Positions 1-9,751 of a stretch of DNA of 64,000 bases are shown here, in pieces. The stretch is from NCBI RefSeq assembly GCF_003987335.1, contig NZ_PIPK01000004.1:169268-233267 (forward strand), in the 5' to 3' direction. Both the position numbers and the translations under genes were made by a program. Numbering within the stretch: position 1 is the first letter of the stretch; each line of letters begins with the position of its first letter. Under the pieces are notes generated by a model. That model was not told the DNA's origin, made no database searches, and was given only the letters and a program-made list of their open reading frames with translations. The DNA comes from Aliidiomarina maris. GTDB lineage: Bacteria; Pseudomonadota; Gammaproteobacteria; Enterobacterales; Alteromonadaceae.

Positions 1-81
1 GCCGAGTAACAAGAACGGAAAGTAAAACGCTCCGCCCAGTATACTGTCCAGCCAGTCCAGCATGTTATTGATGATGTTCAA
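1..81 (-). CDS. AGCS-type sodium:alanine symporter, N-terminal fragment
   Basis: Only the first 27 codons lie in the window; the gene continues past base 1. A TTG start at 79-81 is preceded by a strong AGGGGG ribosome binding site. The encoded N-terminus (two Asn-rich turns, then DWLDSILGGAF and a hydrophobic FPFLLLG stretch) resembles the start of amino acid carrier proteins that import alanine or glycine with sodium across the inner membrane. The short length makes the family assignment tentative. Confidence 0.55.
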   Translation of the reverse strand, partial: MNIINNMLDWLDSILGGAFYFPFLLLG

Positions 82-124
82 GGTAGCCCCCTGGATTTTT
101 ATGATTATAAATTGTTATTAAATT

Positions 125-140
125 GTGCATTTCAATGCAC
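125..140 (-). terminator. possible terminator of the M14 carboxypeptidase gene
   Basis: A short inverted repeat (GTGCAT/ATGCAC, 4-base loop) lies about 35 bases past the stop of the carboxypeptidase gene. On the minus strand it is followed by an AT-rich run. The stem is short, so this is only a candidate. Confidence 0.35.
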
Positions 141-175
141 TTGTTGTTGAGCATACCGCGCAGTGCGCTGACATG

Positions 176-1303
176 CTAGCGCAAGTTGTCTACCACCGCG
201 AGAATTGCAGCTAACGTATCGTAGCCAAATTGCTGGCTGCGAACGTCTGACCAACCAGTTTCAGGGTGTGCGATTCCATCGTTATCTTTGAACGGCATTT
301 CAACAGTGAACGCCAGGCAGTCGAAGGTCTCACCTACATTTGCAGACGCCACGGTTAAATTTGCTTCGCCCGGTGCGTCTAATTCATAACCAAACTCGGT
401 TTGAAATTCAGGTGTGGCTTGTAATAAAGCAGTTTTAAACGCATTTTCCAGTGTTTCAATCCGCTTTGAATACGAAGGGTTACCTTCACAGCCTGCTACG
501 AAGTTGTATGGAATCGCTTCGTCGCCATGTATATCTAAATACATATCAACGCCAGTTTGCTGCATCTTGGCACGCACGTAGTAGACTTCAGGGCTTTGCT
601 CTACGCTGGGTGTTTGCCACTCACGATTTAAGTTCACACCTGCGGCATTGGTACGTAAATGCCCGCGCACGCTACCGTCTGGGTTCATGTTCGGCACGAC
701 ATAGAACACGGCTTTATTGAGAAGTAAGCGCGCAACACCGTCATCGTCATCGAGCAGACGATGCAAAGCGCCTTCAATAAACCATTCAGCCATACTCTCG
801 CCTGGGTGCTGACGCGCGGTTAACCAGATGACTTTCTTGCCTTCAGCAGGCTCACCCACACGCAATACCGTGATATCACGACCATCCAAGGTCTGGCCTA
901 ACACTTCCTGCTCAACCCAGCTTGATTGCTGCGCAGCTTGCAATAAATCTAAATGGCGCTCATAGCTGTACGGTACGAAATACGCGAAGTAGATAGTTTC
1001 TTGCTCAAGGGTATGTTCAATCGTAAGGTTCTCGCCATCGTAGCTGGTATCGACACGAAACCAATGTTCACGATCATAGCTTGCCATGGCTTGGTAGCCT
1101 TTCCAGCCGTCTGGGTAGGCCGCTGTATTCGCACCTTCAATAATCAGGCGATGCGTCACATCAGCTTGCGAAAACAACTTAAAATGAAACCACTGGAAGA
1201 AATCTGATTGATTGTCTTTACGAATGCGCAAACGGATATCATCAGCTTGTTCAGCACGCACTACTTCAATATTACCGCTGTCAAAATGACTACTAATAAA
1301 CAT
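176..1303 (-). CDS. M14-type cytosolic zinc carboxypeptidase
   Basis: The 375-residue protein has no signal peptide, so it probably acts on peptides in the cytoplasm. An N-terminal beta-sandwich-like region (about 1-120) precedes the carboxypeptidase fold. Zinc ligands are visible as HPGE (H166, E169) and the later DIHG histidine (H259). The expected catalytic glutamate sits in TVEMPF near 335, and NMNPDG and NLNREW are typical of the M14 cytosolic carboxypeptidase (Nna1-like) group. AAAGG precedes the ATG. The gene is monocistronic, between the symporter and a hairpin that ends the GAPDH gene. Confidence 0.9.
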   Translation of the reverse strand: MFISSHFDSGNIEVVRAEQADDIRLRIRKDNQSDFFQWFHFKLFSQADVTHRLIIEGANTAAYPDGWKGYQAMASYDREHWFRVDTSYDGENLTIEHTLEQETIYFAYFVPYSYERHLDLLQAAQQSSWVEQEVLGQTLDGRDITVLRVGEPAEGKKVIWLTARQHPGESMAEWFIEGALHRLLDDDDGVARLLLNKAVFYVVPNMNPDGSVRGHLRTNAAGVNLNREWQTPSVEQSPEVYYVRAKMQQTGVDMYLDIHGDEAIPYNFVAGCEGNPSYSKRIETLENAFKTALLQATPEFQTEFGYELDAPGEANLTVASANVGETFDCLAFTVEMPFKDNDGIAHPETGWSDVRSQQFGYDTLAAILAVVDNLR

Positions 1304-1360
1304 ATGAATACCTTTTTGTTGTCATCAATTCGATGTTATGAATTGCAATCTCTAAAACAA

Positions 1361-1386
1361 CAAAGCGCCCTATTCAGGGCGCTTTG
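1361..1386 (-). terminator. rho-independent terminator of GAPDH gene
   Basis: A perfect 10-base inverted repeat (CAAAGCGCCC, 6-base loop) lies just past the GAPDH stop. On the minus strand it is followed by TTGTTTT. Confidence 0.75.
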
Positions 1387-1399
1387 CATAGACCAGTAT

Positions 1400-2845
1400 T
1401 TACTGTGGCAAGCTGATTAGCTTTTGCCCTGCCATGTCTTGAACGACACGCAATACCTGGCAGCTATAACCAAACTCATTGTCATACCACACGTACAGAA
1501 CCGCACGGTTGCCATCAACAATAGTAGCTTGTGAATCAACGATACCGGCATAGCGGCTGCCGACTAAGTCAGACGACACAATTTCAGTTGAAGCTGTGTA
1601 GTCGACTTGGTTTTGCAAATTCGAGAATAACGCAACTTCACGCAAGTAGTTATTCATGTCTTCTTTGCTCGAAGGCTGTGCCATGTTCAAGTTCATGATT
1701 GCCATCGACACGTTTGGCGTAGGTACACGTATCGCATTGCCGGTTAATTTACCTTTCAACTGAGGGAAGGCTTTCGCCACAGCTTTAGCAGCACCGGTTT
1801 CGGTTAACACCATGTTTAACGGCGCTGAGCGGCCACGGCGGTCGGCTTTGTGATAGTTATCAATTAGGTTTTGGTCATTGGTGTAAGCGTGGACAGTTTC
1901 CACATGACCACTTTGAATTTCGTACTTATCGTGTACGGCTTTCAATACCGGCGTAATCGCATTGGTTGTGCAGCTTGCCGCCGACAGGATGAGGTCGTCA
2001 GGCTGAATATCGGCGTCGTTGACACCGTGCACAATATTCTTAATGTCGCCCTTGGCCGGTGCGGTCAATAGAACTTTCTTCACACCTTTCGATTTAAGGT
2101 GCAAACCAAGTCCATCTTCGTCTTTCCAAATACCTGTGTTATCTACCACGATGGCGTCTTTAATACCGTACTGGGTGTAATCCACCTGGTCTGGACCATC
2201 AGAATAAATGACTTGAATCTTGGTACCGTTGGCTTTGATAGCCTGTGCTTCATGGTCCACGGTGATTGAACCATTAAACGGACCATGTACTGAGTCGCGA
2301 CGTAACAAGCTAGCGCGTTTCTCAAGGTCACCCTCACGGCCACCGCGCACTACAATTGCACGTAAACGCAGTTTATTATTCTTTCCGTTTTTCTCAATCA
2401 TCAGGCGCGCAAGTAAGCGACCGATGCGACCAAAACCATACAACACCACGTCTTGTGGCTCGATGTCATCTGGCTTACCAACGATATCGGTAAGTTCAGC
2501 CTGCAAGAACTCTTCGACGCTTTGGTCATCGTTGGTGTTTTTAAACAGGTAGTTAAAAGCTAATTTGCCCAAGTCGATACGCGCAGGCGCCAACTCCATT
2601 TCAGACATCGCTTTTAGCAAAGGGTAACTTTCACGTAAACGCAGTTTCTTGCCTTCGTGCTGACGCACTAAGCGGTGAGTCTTGATAATATCAATGGTCG
2701 AACCGTTTAGCAGCGAGCGGCCGTACACTACAATCTCAACACCTTTGGTGCGGTATAGACGGCCAATCAGTGGCTGCATCATTTCAGCGTATTCCTGACG
2801 CTCTTCCCAGCTGGACAAAGTACTGTCGTTATGCGCTTCAGTCAT
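1400..2845 (-). CDS. glyceraldehyde-3-phosphate dehydrogenase, long form
   Basis: This enzyme interconverts glyceraldehyde-3-phosphate and 1,3-bisphosphoglycerate with NAD(P). At 481 residues it is about 145 longer than classical GapA. Residues 1-130 are an extra helical N-terminal region. The dinucleotide-binding loop YGFGRIGR follows near 136-143, and the catalytic cysteine is C292 in SAASCTTNAITP. Long GAPDH forms of this kind are known in Vibrio, Shewanella and Pseudomonas; a gluconeogenic role has been proposed for such forms, which is inference here. AAAGGG precedes the ATG. Pyruvate kinase lies nearby in the opposite direction. Confidence 0.92.
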   Translation of the reverse strand: MTEAHNDSTLSSWEERQEYAEMMQPLIGRLYRTKGVEIVVYGRSLLNGSTIDIIKTHRLVRQHEGKKLRLRESYPLLKAMSEMELAPARIDLGKLAFNYLFKNTNDDQSVEEFLQAELTDIVGKPDDIEPQDVVLYGFGRIGRLLARLMIEKNGKNNKLRLRAIVVRGGREGDLEKRASLLRRDSVHGPFNGSITVDHEAQAIKANGTKIQVIYSDGPDQVDYTQYGIKDAIVVDNTGIWKDEDGLGLHLKSKGVKKVLLTAPAKGDIKNIVHGVNDADIQPDDLILSAASCTTNAITPVLKAVHDKYEIQSGHVETVHAYTNDQNLIDNYHKADRRGRSAPLNMVLTETGAAKAVAKAFPQLKGKLTGNAIRVPTPNVSMAIMNLNMAQPSSKEDMNNYLREVALFSNLQNQVDYTASTEIVSSDLVGSRYAGIVDSQATIVDGNRAVLYVWYDNEFGYSCQVLRVVQDMAGQKLISLPQ

Positions 2846-2918
2846 TCCAAAAACCCTTTGAGTTGAAAAAATCGCTGCATATTGTACTTAATTTGACGCT
2901 TTGGCTCTACTGCTATTG

Positions 2919-3299
2919 TCAGTCTTTAGCCGCTTTAAATTGCATGGACACCGAATTTACACAATAGCGCTGACCAGTTGGCGCAGGCCCGTCCGGAAAT
3001 ACATGGCCTAAATGCCCTCCGCACTGTTTGCAGAGGATTTCAACACGCTGCATACCATGACTAGTATCTTCTTTATAATCAATGGTATCTGGTAACGAGG
3101 CGTAAAAACTTGGCCATCCACAGCCGGCATCGAATTTAGTTTCCGCGGAAAACAGCTCAGCACCGCAGCCCGCACACAGGTACATACCGGCACGATTTTC
3201 ATCCAGCAGTGCGCCAGAAAATGGCCGCTCAGTGCCTTTTTGACGTAACACACGATATGCCTCAGGACTTAATTTCTCACGCCAGATATCATCGCTCAT
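2919..3299 (-). CDS. msrB: peptide-methionine (R)-S-oxide reductase MsrB
   Basis: MsrB reduces methionine-R-sulfoxide in oxidised proteins. Two zinc-binding CxxC pairs (CAGC, CKQC), the CGWPSF signature and the C-terminal RYCVNSVSM containing the catalytic cysteine are all present. I start at the ATG at 3299 because GAGGT lies six bases upstream and the product then matches family length (about 126 residues). An upstream in-frame extension to 3335 has no comparable ribosome binding site. The gene is divergent from pyruvate kinase. Confidence 0.93.
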   Translation of the reverse strand: MSDDIWREKLSPEAYRVLRQKGTERPFSGALLDENRAGMYLCAGCGAELFSAETKFDAGCGWPSFYASLPDTIDYKEDTSHGMQRVEILCKQCGGHLGHVFPDGPAPTGQRYCVNSVSMQFKAAKD

Positions 3300-3432
3300 A
3301 GCTACCTCGTTCATTTGCCACACATTTTGGTACAACTTTCTGACTCATTCACAGCATTGTCATACCTGTTATCCGTCTAGGTATGTTAGCATTAAGTAAC
3401 TACCAAGCAAGCCACTGAAGGAGCTTCAACGC

Positions 3433-4869
3433 ATGCTGCGACGCACCAAAATAGTTACAACTTTAGGTCCGGCAACGGATAATCCAGAGGTTTTATCCGC
3501 TTTAATCGCCGCGGGTGCTAACACCGTTCGTTTAAATTTTTCCCATGGCGTGGCGCAAGATCACATTGACCGTGCCAACTTAGTGCGCGAACTTGCGGCT
3601 AAACAGGGCCGTTATGTTGCTATTTTAGGCGATTTGCAAGGGCCTAAAATTCGCGTATCGCGCTTCACCGACGGAGCAGTTGTGCTGCGTACGGGCGATA
3701 GTTTTGTGCTAGATGCGGAGCATGATAAGCAAGCAGGCAATAGCGATATCGTTGGTATTGACTATGATGCCCTACCCAAAGATGTCGCCTCAGGCGATAT
3801 TCTGTTACTGGACGACGGTCGCTTACGTCTTGAGGTCAACCGTGTTGAGGGTAGCAAAGTCCACACCCGGGTGTTGGTTGGTGGTAAGTTAAGTAATAAT
3901 AAAGGTATTAACCGTTTAGGCGGTGGTTTAAGCGCCCCTGCCTTAACCGAAAAAGACTTACGTGACATTAAAACTGCCGCTGAGATTGGTGTTGATTACC
4001 TCGCAGTGTCATTCCCACGCTCCAGTGATGACATTAACCGTGCCCGCACTTTACTGCGCGAAGCAGGCGGTCAAGGCGGCATTTGCGCAAAAATAGAACG
4101 TGCAGAAGCCGTTGCCACTGACACAGCTTTAGATGACATTATTCAGGCTTCAGACATTGTGATGGTCGCGCGTGGCGATCTCGGTGTTGAAATTGGTGAT
4201 GCACAATTAGTCGGTAAACAAAAAACTATCATTAACCGCTCGCGCAGCTTAAACAAAGTTGTTATTACTGCGACCCAAATGATGGAATCGATGATCGACA
4301 ATTCAATGCCAACGCGCGCAGAAGTCATGGACGTTGCCAATGCTGTGCTAGATGGTACGGATGCGGTCATGCTGTCAGCGGAAACCGCGGCGGGTAAATT
4401 TCCTGTAGAAACAGTGACCGCAATGGCTGAGATTTGCAAAGGGGCTGAAACGCATCCAAGCGTCACTTTTTCGTATCACCGCCTCGACCAGACATTTAAC
4501 ACGATTGCAGAATCAACCGCGATGTCTGCTATGTATGCAGCCAACCACCTTGAAGGCGTCACAGCGATTATTGCACTGACCGAATCAGGGCATACCGCGA
4601 AGTTGATGTCGCGTATTACTACAGCGCTGCCGATTTTTGCGTTATCTCGCCATCAGACCAGCTTGGCAAAAGCCGCACTTTATCGCGGCGTTTATCCAGT
4701 CTTCTTTGATACCCGCGAAAGTGGTTTAGACACTTTGATTGCCGATGCCATTGATGTCGTGAAACAACGTGGTCACTTACAAAAAGGCGACTACGTGATT
4801 GTCACCTACGGCGATTTAATGGGCATGATTGGTTCCAGTAATACCGTTAAAGTTATGCAGGTGTCTTAG
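3433..4869 (+). CDS. pyk: pyruvate kinase
   Basis: This glycolytic enzyme transfers phosphate from phosphoenolpyruvate to ADP. The 478-residue length suits the PykA type. Visible landmarks are the N-terminal [12 protein letters not shown], the lysine-glutamate active-site stretch around [11 protein letters not shown], the [11 protein letters not shown] segment and the ATQMMESM segment, followed by the regulatory C-terminal domain. A GGAG site lies about ten bases before the ATG. Its stop codon overlaps the stop of the convergent lipoprotein gene by a few bases, and no hairpin terminator separates them. Confidence 0.96.
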   Translation: MLRRTKIVTTLGPATDNPEVLSALIAAGANTVRLNFSHGVAQDHIDRANLVRELAAKQGRYVAILGDLQGPKIRVSRFTDGAVVLRTGDSFVLDAEHDKQAGNSDIVGIDYDALPKDVASGDILLLDDGRLRLEVNRVEGSKVHTRVLVGGKLSNNKGINRLGGGLSAPALTEKDLRDIKTAAEIGVDYLAVSFPRSSDDINRARTLLREAGGQGGICAKIERAEAVATDTALDDIIQASDIVMVARGDLGVEIGDAQLVGKQKTIINRSRSLNKVVITATQMMESMIDNSMPTRAEVMDVANAVLDGTDAVMLSAETAAGKFPVETVTAMAEICKGAETHPSVTFSYHRLDQTFNTIAESTAMSAMYAANHLEGVTAIIALTESGHTAKLMSRITTALPIFALSRHQTSLAKAALYRGVYPVFFDTRESGLDTLIADAIDVVKQRGHLQKGDYVIVTYGDLMGMIGSSNTVKVMQVS

Positions 4870-5747
4870 TCCAGCGTTACGCCACGAGTACGCGCCATGC
4901 GCGTCAAGTCGGTTTGTATATCACCCAGCGCGCGCACCAAATGGTCGCGTTGCTGGGCTGATAATGTATCGGCCAGAGCAAACATATAATTGCGGTTAAA
5001 CGCATCACTCTCTTCAAGCAAATCGTTTAACGCCTGCGGGCGTAATTGCTCAGGGTTCACAATTAACACTTGCAGTGTATCTTCGAATTCAGCTGGGTTG
5101 TTGCGCAAACTTAAAGCGGCTGCGAATTCATCTGCCCATCGGCGGCGATACTCAAACCAATAAGAAGCCATTGACGGCGCGTCTGCGGTCCAATCTTGTA
5201 GCAGCTGGCGTTGCTCATCACTTAAACGCCCGAGCCAGCGCTCAGCTTGTTTGGCTAAACTATCGGCATTATCTTGAGCGCGCTGCTCAGCGCTCTTATC
5301 TAACGACTCTTGTTCTTGTTCGCTAATTCGTTCACGAATACTGGCAACCAGTTCATCGGCCTGAGCGTCCGACAGGCGAGGTAATAAACCGAGTGCAGGT
5401 GCCATCAACTGCTGTCGCACTGCTGACCAGCGTTGGTCGACAGCGATTTGGTAGGATTGATAAACGTCGGTCTCGATGCGCTGGTGAGTGATGTCATCGC
5501 GCAGTTGTGCAAGCAAGGCATGGTACTCCGGCATCTCTTGTTCTGCATGCCACTGCAGCAGCGCATTGATTTCAGCACGCAAGTCTCGGCGTTGCTCGCG
5601 ATCAAGAGAAACGTAGCCACGTACCTGCCGCATAGCATAGGTGTCGGCAAATCGATATCCAAAGCTACGGCTACAGCTACTTAGTGCGAATACAAGAACA
5701 ATGATAACGCTGGACTTAACCCACAGCCCTATACGTGGAAACGACAT
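4866..5747 (-). CDS. DUF6279-type lipoprotein
   Basis: This predicted lipoprotein of about 293 residues is probably anchored in the outer membrane. Starting at the ATG at 5747 (AGGGG upstream) gives a classical signal with the lipobox LSSC. The mature part is helical and rich in Gln, Arg and Glu, with repeated DEQRRxL-like segments that resemble DUF6279 proteins. The longer ORF to 5807 would place 20 polar residues before the signal and is unlikely. The function is unknown. It runs convergent with pyruvate kinase and downstream of the LytTR regulator, but 89 bases separate them. Confidence 0.75.
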   Translation of the reverse strand: MSFPRIGLWVKSSVIIVLVFALSSCSRSFGYRFADTYAMRQVRGYVSLDREQRRDLRAEINALLQWHAEQEMPEYHALLAQLRDDITHQRIETDVYQSYQIAVDQRWSAVRQQLMAPALGLLPRLSDAQADELVASIRERISEQEQESLDKSAEQRAQDNADSLAKQAERWLGRLSDEQRQLLQDWTADAPSMASYWFEYRRRWADEFAAALSLRNNPAEFEDTLQVLIVNPEQLRPQALNDLLEESDAFNRNYMFALADTLSAQQRDHLVRALGDIQTDLTRMARTRGVTLD

Positions 5748-5836
5748 ACTGACACCCCTGAATAAATTGCCAACGCGGCAGTTGGCGCCCATTGAATACG
5801 GGCGCAAGCAGCGAATGGATGGGTGCCGCTGTGCTT

Positions 5837-6664
5837 TTAGCGCCCTAAAATGAGTTGTTTAATCTTATCTTTGTAACTGCGGCTGACTTTAAGTTCAGCA
5901 CCGTTTTGCAAAATCAAATGATACTCACCATTTTGTCGGCTACATAATTTTTCGACTTGGTTAATATTGACGATTGCAGAACGATGAATACGCTGAAAGT
6001 TCTTTGGGTTCAATTCTTTTTCAAGTTCTTTCATGGTGCGGCGCAAAATATGGGTTTCATTGCCCGCATGGATGCACATGTAATCCCCAGCAGCATCAAC
6101 CCACTCAATCGCACTAATCGCAACACGGGTAATTTCACCGCTTTCTTTAATCGCGATATGCTCAGGGTAATGATCACTGGTCAACGATTGCCCTTCTGCC
6201 AGCCGCTTTAAAATATCCTCGCAGTCTTCGCCGGTCATTTCAGCGACTAAATCAACAAGCTTTGACTGCTGTTGTTTATCACGTTGCTCAGTTAAGGCTT
6301 GGCTGATACGTTCTAAAGCCTGCGCCAAGCGGTCTTCGTCCACTGGCTTTAACAGGTAATCAAGGGCACGCACTTCAAACGCACGAATCGCATACTGATC
6401 ATACGCCGTCACAAAAACCACTACAGGCATCTGTTCAACACTTTGGCTAACTTTGCGTAGTACATCAAAGCCATTTAGGCCTGGCATTTGAATATCAAGA
6501 AAAACCAGATCTGGCTTTTGCGCAACAATGACATCGAGGGCGTCACGGCCATTGGCACATTCTGCAATCACCTCAATATGCTCAAACTGAGCCAGTCTCA
6601 CTAATAATCCGCGTCGTGCTAACGGCTCGTCATCCACTACTATTGTTCGAATTATTTCACTCAT
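5837..6664 (-). CDS. LytTR-family response regulator
   Basis: This is the DNA-binding partner of the adjacent sensor kinase. An N-terminal receiver domain has the DDE acidic pocket (residues 11-13) and phospho-acceptor D57 in LVFLDIQMPG. A C-terminal LytTR domain (about 170-275) contains NFQRIHRSAIVN and ends KVSRSYKDKIKQ. The ATG at 6664 sits four bases after the kinase stop, implying coupled translation. A longer ORF start (6754) lies inside the kinase gene and is rejected. The regulon is unknown. The architecture is that of AlgR, LytR and BtsR (YehT). Confidence 0.9.
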   Translation of the reverse strand: MSEIIRTIVVDDEPLARRGLLVRLAQFEHIEVIAECANGRDALDVIVAQKPDLVFLDIQMPGLNGFDVLRKVSQSVEQMPVVVFVTAYDQYAIRAFEVRALDYLLKPVDEDRLAQALERISQALTEQRDKQQQSKLVDLVAEMTGEDCEDILKRLAEGQSLTSDHYPEHIAIKESGEITRVAISAIEWVDAAGDYMCIHAGNETHILRRTMKELEKELNPKNFQRIHRSAIVNINQVEKLCSRQNGEYHLILQNGAELKVSRSYKDKIKQLILGR

Positions 6665-6668
6665 GCCA

Positions 6669-7745
6669 CTATACAACTTGCCAAGGAATTTGAATGTCAA
6701 CGATACAGCCCGTTGGGTTATTAGCAGACAGATTAAAATAGTACTGCTTACCATACAAGGCTTTTAATCGTTCTTTGGTATTACTCAGGCCCACCCCACC
6801 ACTTTGACGTTGTACGCTTTTGGTTTCGGTTTCGGGTGTATATACCTCCGGTCCATTATCACTAATTTGCACATGTAGCGTCTCATTGGCAACCCAAGCT
6901 TTAATCTCAATAATGCCTTGGCTTTCTAGCTTCGCTATCGCGTATTTTATTGAATTTTCGATAATGGGTTGCAAAAACATGCTAGGTACGAGAGCTTTCG
7001 CCGCATCATCGCTAATGTCGGTACGCACCTGTAAGCGCTCTTCAAAACGCACCTTTTCAATATCTAAGTACAACATGAGTACTTCTATTTCACGCGCTAA
7101 GGTAATGCGTTTAATCGGCTCATTGTCGAGGGAAAAACGTAAGAAGTCGCTGAGCCGTGACATCATCTTATTGGCAGCTTTACTTTCCTCGACCAATATC
7201 AGCGTAGAAATTGCATTCAAGGTATTAAATAAAAAGTGCGGGTTGAGCTGATAACGCAGCATTTTCAGTTGCGACTGGTGCGCCATCGACACGGCGGTCA
7301 ATGCCTTTTGTTTTTCATCCTGTAGCATTTGATAATATTTAATCACAAAGTACAGGCCACTCCAGCTCAGAATAATGTATAACTTGGCGACAGTATGGTT
7401 GAAATACATAAAGGGGTTTATCGGACGATAGCCAAATTGGTATATCTCCCAATTCGTCGCGTTATCAATCACTGCCCAAAGCGCGGCTACACATAAGGAA
7501 GCGAACAACACGATAATGGCAAGCCACCACGGCCGAACATTCCAGATGCGTTGATATAAGTATCTAAGAGGAATAGTCAGCAAGAAACCTGCATAAGCAC
7601 CTAATGCCACTATAATGACATAGATGTCACGGGTTTCTTGAGTCAGCGACGCAATATACTGAATGAGCGCATAGCCAATCCAGCCGGTTAGCTGCAGCAC
7701 CCAAAAGAAGCGATTTCTATCTTCGAAAAGTTGACGCCAGTTCAA
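6669..7745 (-). CDS. LytS/AlgZ-type sensor histidine kinase
   Basis: An inner-membrane kinase of 358 residues. Four hydrophobic segments occupy roughly residues 12-135. They are followed by a His_kinase domain with the HPHFLFNTLNA motif, an asparagine-containing PIIENSIKYA box and a QSGGVGLSNTKERL glycine box. There is no recognised periplasmic ligand domain, so the signal is unknown. The predicted start is TTG with no clear ribosome binding site, so the true start may differ. It forms an operon with the following response regulator. Confidence 0.88.
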   Translation of the reverse strand: MNWRQLFEDRNRFFWVLQLTGWIGYALIQYIASLTQETRDIYVIIVALGAYAGFLLTIPLRYLYQRIWNVRPWWLAIIVLFASLCVAALWAVIDNATNWEIYQFGYRPINPFMYFNHTVAKLYIILSWSGLYFVIKYYQMLQDEKQKALTAVSMAHQSQLKMLRYQLNPHFLFNTLNAISTLILVEESKAANKMMSRLSDFLRFSLDNEPIKRITLAREIEVLMLYLDIEKVRFEERLQVRTDISDDAAKALVPSMFLQPIIENSIKYAIAKLESQGIIEIKAWVANETLHVQISDNGPEVYTPETETKSVQRQSGGVGLSNTKERLKALYGKQYYFNLSANNPTGCIVDIQIPWQVV

Positions 7746-7907
7746 TAGTTAACACAACAACACAAAAATTTAACAAAGTATATCGAACTTCCGCGCCAGA
7801 GCCGAGCCTCTTCATCTCGTGATTGTCGCTCTCTGTCGCATTCGCTACACTGACAGCCTAAAACACCTGTTAAAGCTTGCGCTGCAAGCATCGTCAAAGG
7901 AGTCACT

Positions 7908-9731
7908 ATGCCAGTTATGGCCGCATTGCCTGATTCAGTTCATACCATTCACTATGACATTAGTGCCGTCGATTGCAACGGTCATTATTTTGACGTCACT
8001 TTGCGCATTGCGGAGCCAGACCTCCAAGGCCAGCACCTTCGCCTACCCGCTTGGTTACCAGGCAGCTATATGATTCGCGATTTCGCCAAACATATCGTGA
8101 GCTTCAAAGCATGGCACAACGACCAACACCTGGCGGTCATGCAACTCGACAAGCAAACATGGCAGATTCAGGCTAGCGATGGCCCGATCACCATAGCGTA
8201 TCGCGTGTATGCTAAAGATCTTTCTGTCAGAACGGCCTATTTGGACGACCAATTTGGTTTCTATAACCACAGTGCGCTGTGCCTGGAAGTGATGGAGCAG
8301 GACGAATGCCCATGTAGTGTGTCGATTACCCTGCCCGAACACAAGCCAGATTGGCAGCTAGTGACCGGTATGCCGCGATTACAAGGCAGCGAGCCCAAAG
8401 CGCATGTATTTAGCGCTGACAACTACCAGCAACTGATAGATTTTCCAGTGCTGATGGGCGACCTGAGTGTTGAAGATTTTATTGTCCACGGCACTCGCCA
8501 CCGCCTTGCAGTGGCTGGCCGTCACTATGCAGATATGGAACGTATCTGTGCAGACCTAGCCAAGATCTGTGCGGCGCAAATTACCCTGTTTGATGATGAC
8601 GCCCCCTTTGACGATTATACCTTTATGGTGATGGTGACTGGCGATGGCTTCGGTGGCTTAGAGCACCGAAATTCAACCGCACTCGTGTGTGGGCGTAACG
8701 ATCTCGTTCACGCGTCGCACTCGGGCTCCAATGAAGGCTATCGTACATTTTTAAGTTTGTGTTCTCACGAATACTTTCACAGCTGGAATGTGAAACGTTT
8801 ACGCCCACGGGAGTTTATTCCGTTCAATCTGCAAAGCGAGCAATACACCGAGCAACTGTGGTTTTATGAAGGCGTAACGTCCTACTATGACGACCTCATC
8901 GTGCATCGCACTGGGCTTTCTTCGCGCAATCAGTATTTAGAGGTATTGGGTAGCACTTTGACCCGAGCGCTTATGGGGAAAGGCCCACAACGTCAACCGT
9001 TAACCCTGTCCAGTAAGCTGGCGTGGACCACGTTTTATCAGCAAAACGAAAATGCGGTCAACGCAATATCCAGTTATTACAGCAAAGGTGCGGTTACTGC
9101 ACTGGGTATCGACCTAATTTTACGCAAATACAGCCGCGGACAATGCGGTCTGGATGACGTGATGCGTCAATTATGGGTTAGCTATGGTCGTGATGAGCGC
9201 GGCACGACAATGGATTGCTTACTCGATACCATCATTGAGCTTTGTGGTACCGAAGGTGAAGACGAAATCAGAGCGTTTCTACATCGTGCATTAATGACCA
9301 CGGAACCGTTAGACGTCGCTGCACTGCTGGCAGATTTCGGTATCAATGCACAGCTCACGGTTGCCCAAAGTGACAATGGACCTTTTGGTAAGGCACCGAT
9401 GGTGCGCTTAGCGGTGGCACTCGGCGCTAAGTTTAAGGAATCACCCTTAGGTGGGTTGGAATTGGTACAGGTGTACGAAGACGGCAGTGCTTACCATGCG
9501 GGTTTATCAGCAGGCGACCGCCTGATAGCGCTGGATAATTTGCAAGTCACAAGTCAAAATCTGGGATTAACAATGAGCCGATTACAGCCTGGAGATAGCA
9601 TGCAAGTGCATGCATTTCGGCGTGACGAGCTGCATGCTCGCACCCTGACATGGCAAGCGCCAGAGCCTTACAATTGGGTGCTGGAAGAGATCGATAGTGA
9701 ACAAGCAAAACGGTGGTTGAGCCCTACTTAG
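7908..9731 (+). CDS. M61-family (glycyl aminopeptidase-like) metallopeptidase with PDZ domain
   Basis: A 607-residue peptidase. An N-terminal beta-rich M61 domain leads into the catalytic zinc motif HEYFH at about 287-291, followed by SWNVKRLRP and WFYEGVTSYY, the latter carrying the likely third ligand. A PDZ domain lies near 505-575 (VYEDGSAYHAGLSAGDRL). No signal peptide is visible, so a cytoplasmic role in peptide turnover is likely. AAAGGAG precedes the ATG. The gene stands alone and converges with the M23 peptidase gene. Confidence 0.92.
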   Translation: MPVMAALPDSVHTIHYDISAVDCNGHYFDVTLRIAEPDLQGQHLRLPAWLPGSYMIRDFAKHIVSFKAWHNDQHLAVMQLDKQTWQIQASDGPITIAYRVYAKDLSVRTAYLDDQFGFYNHSALCLEVMEQDECPCSVSITLPEHKPDWQLVTGMPRLQGSEPKAHVFSADNYQQLIDFPVLMGDLSVEDFIVHGTRHRLAVAGRHYADMERICADLAKICAAQITLFDDDAPFDDYTFMVMVTGDGFGGLEHRNSTALVCGRNDLVHASHSGSNEGYRTFLSLCSHEYFHSWNVKRLRPREFIPFNLQSEQYTEQLWFYEGVTSYYDDLIVHRTGLSSRNQYLEVLGSTLTRALMGKGPQRQPLTLSSKLAWTTFYQQNENAVNAISSYYSKGAVTALGIDLILRKYSRGQCGLDDVMRQLWVSYGRDERGTTMDCLLDTIIELCGTEGEDEIRAFLHRALMTTEPLDVAALLADFGINAQLTVAQSDNGPFGKAPMVRLAVALGAKFKESPLGGLELVQVYEDGSAYHAGLSAGDRLIALDNLQVTSQNLGLTMSRLQPGDSMQVHAFRRDELHARTLTWQAPEPYNWVLEEIDSEQAKRWLSPT

Positions 9732-9739
9732 GCTCAACC
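9715..9739. terminator. stem-loop between convergent M61 and M23 genes
   Basis: A perfect 9-base stem (GGTTGAGCC / GGCTCAACC) with a 7-base loop contains the stop codon of the M61 gene. It lacks a T run, so it may terminate weakly or only stabilise the mRNA end. Confidence 0.4.
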
Positions 9740-9751
9740 ACAATGAAGGTG

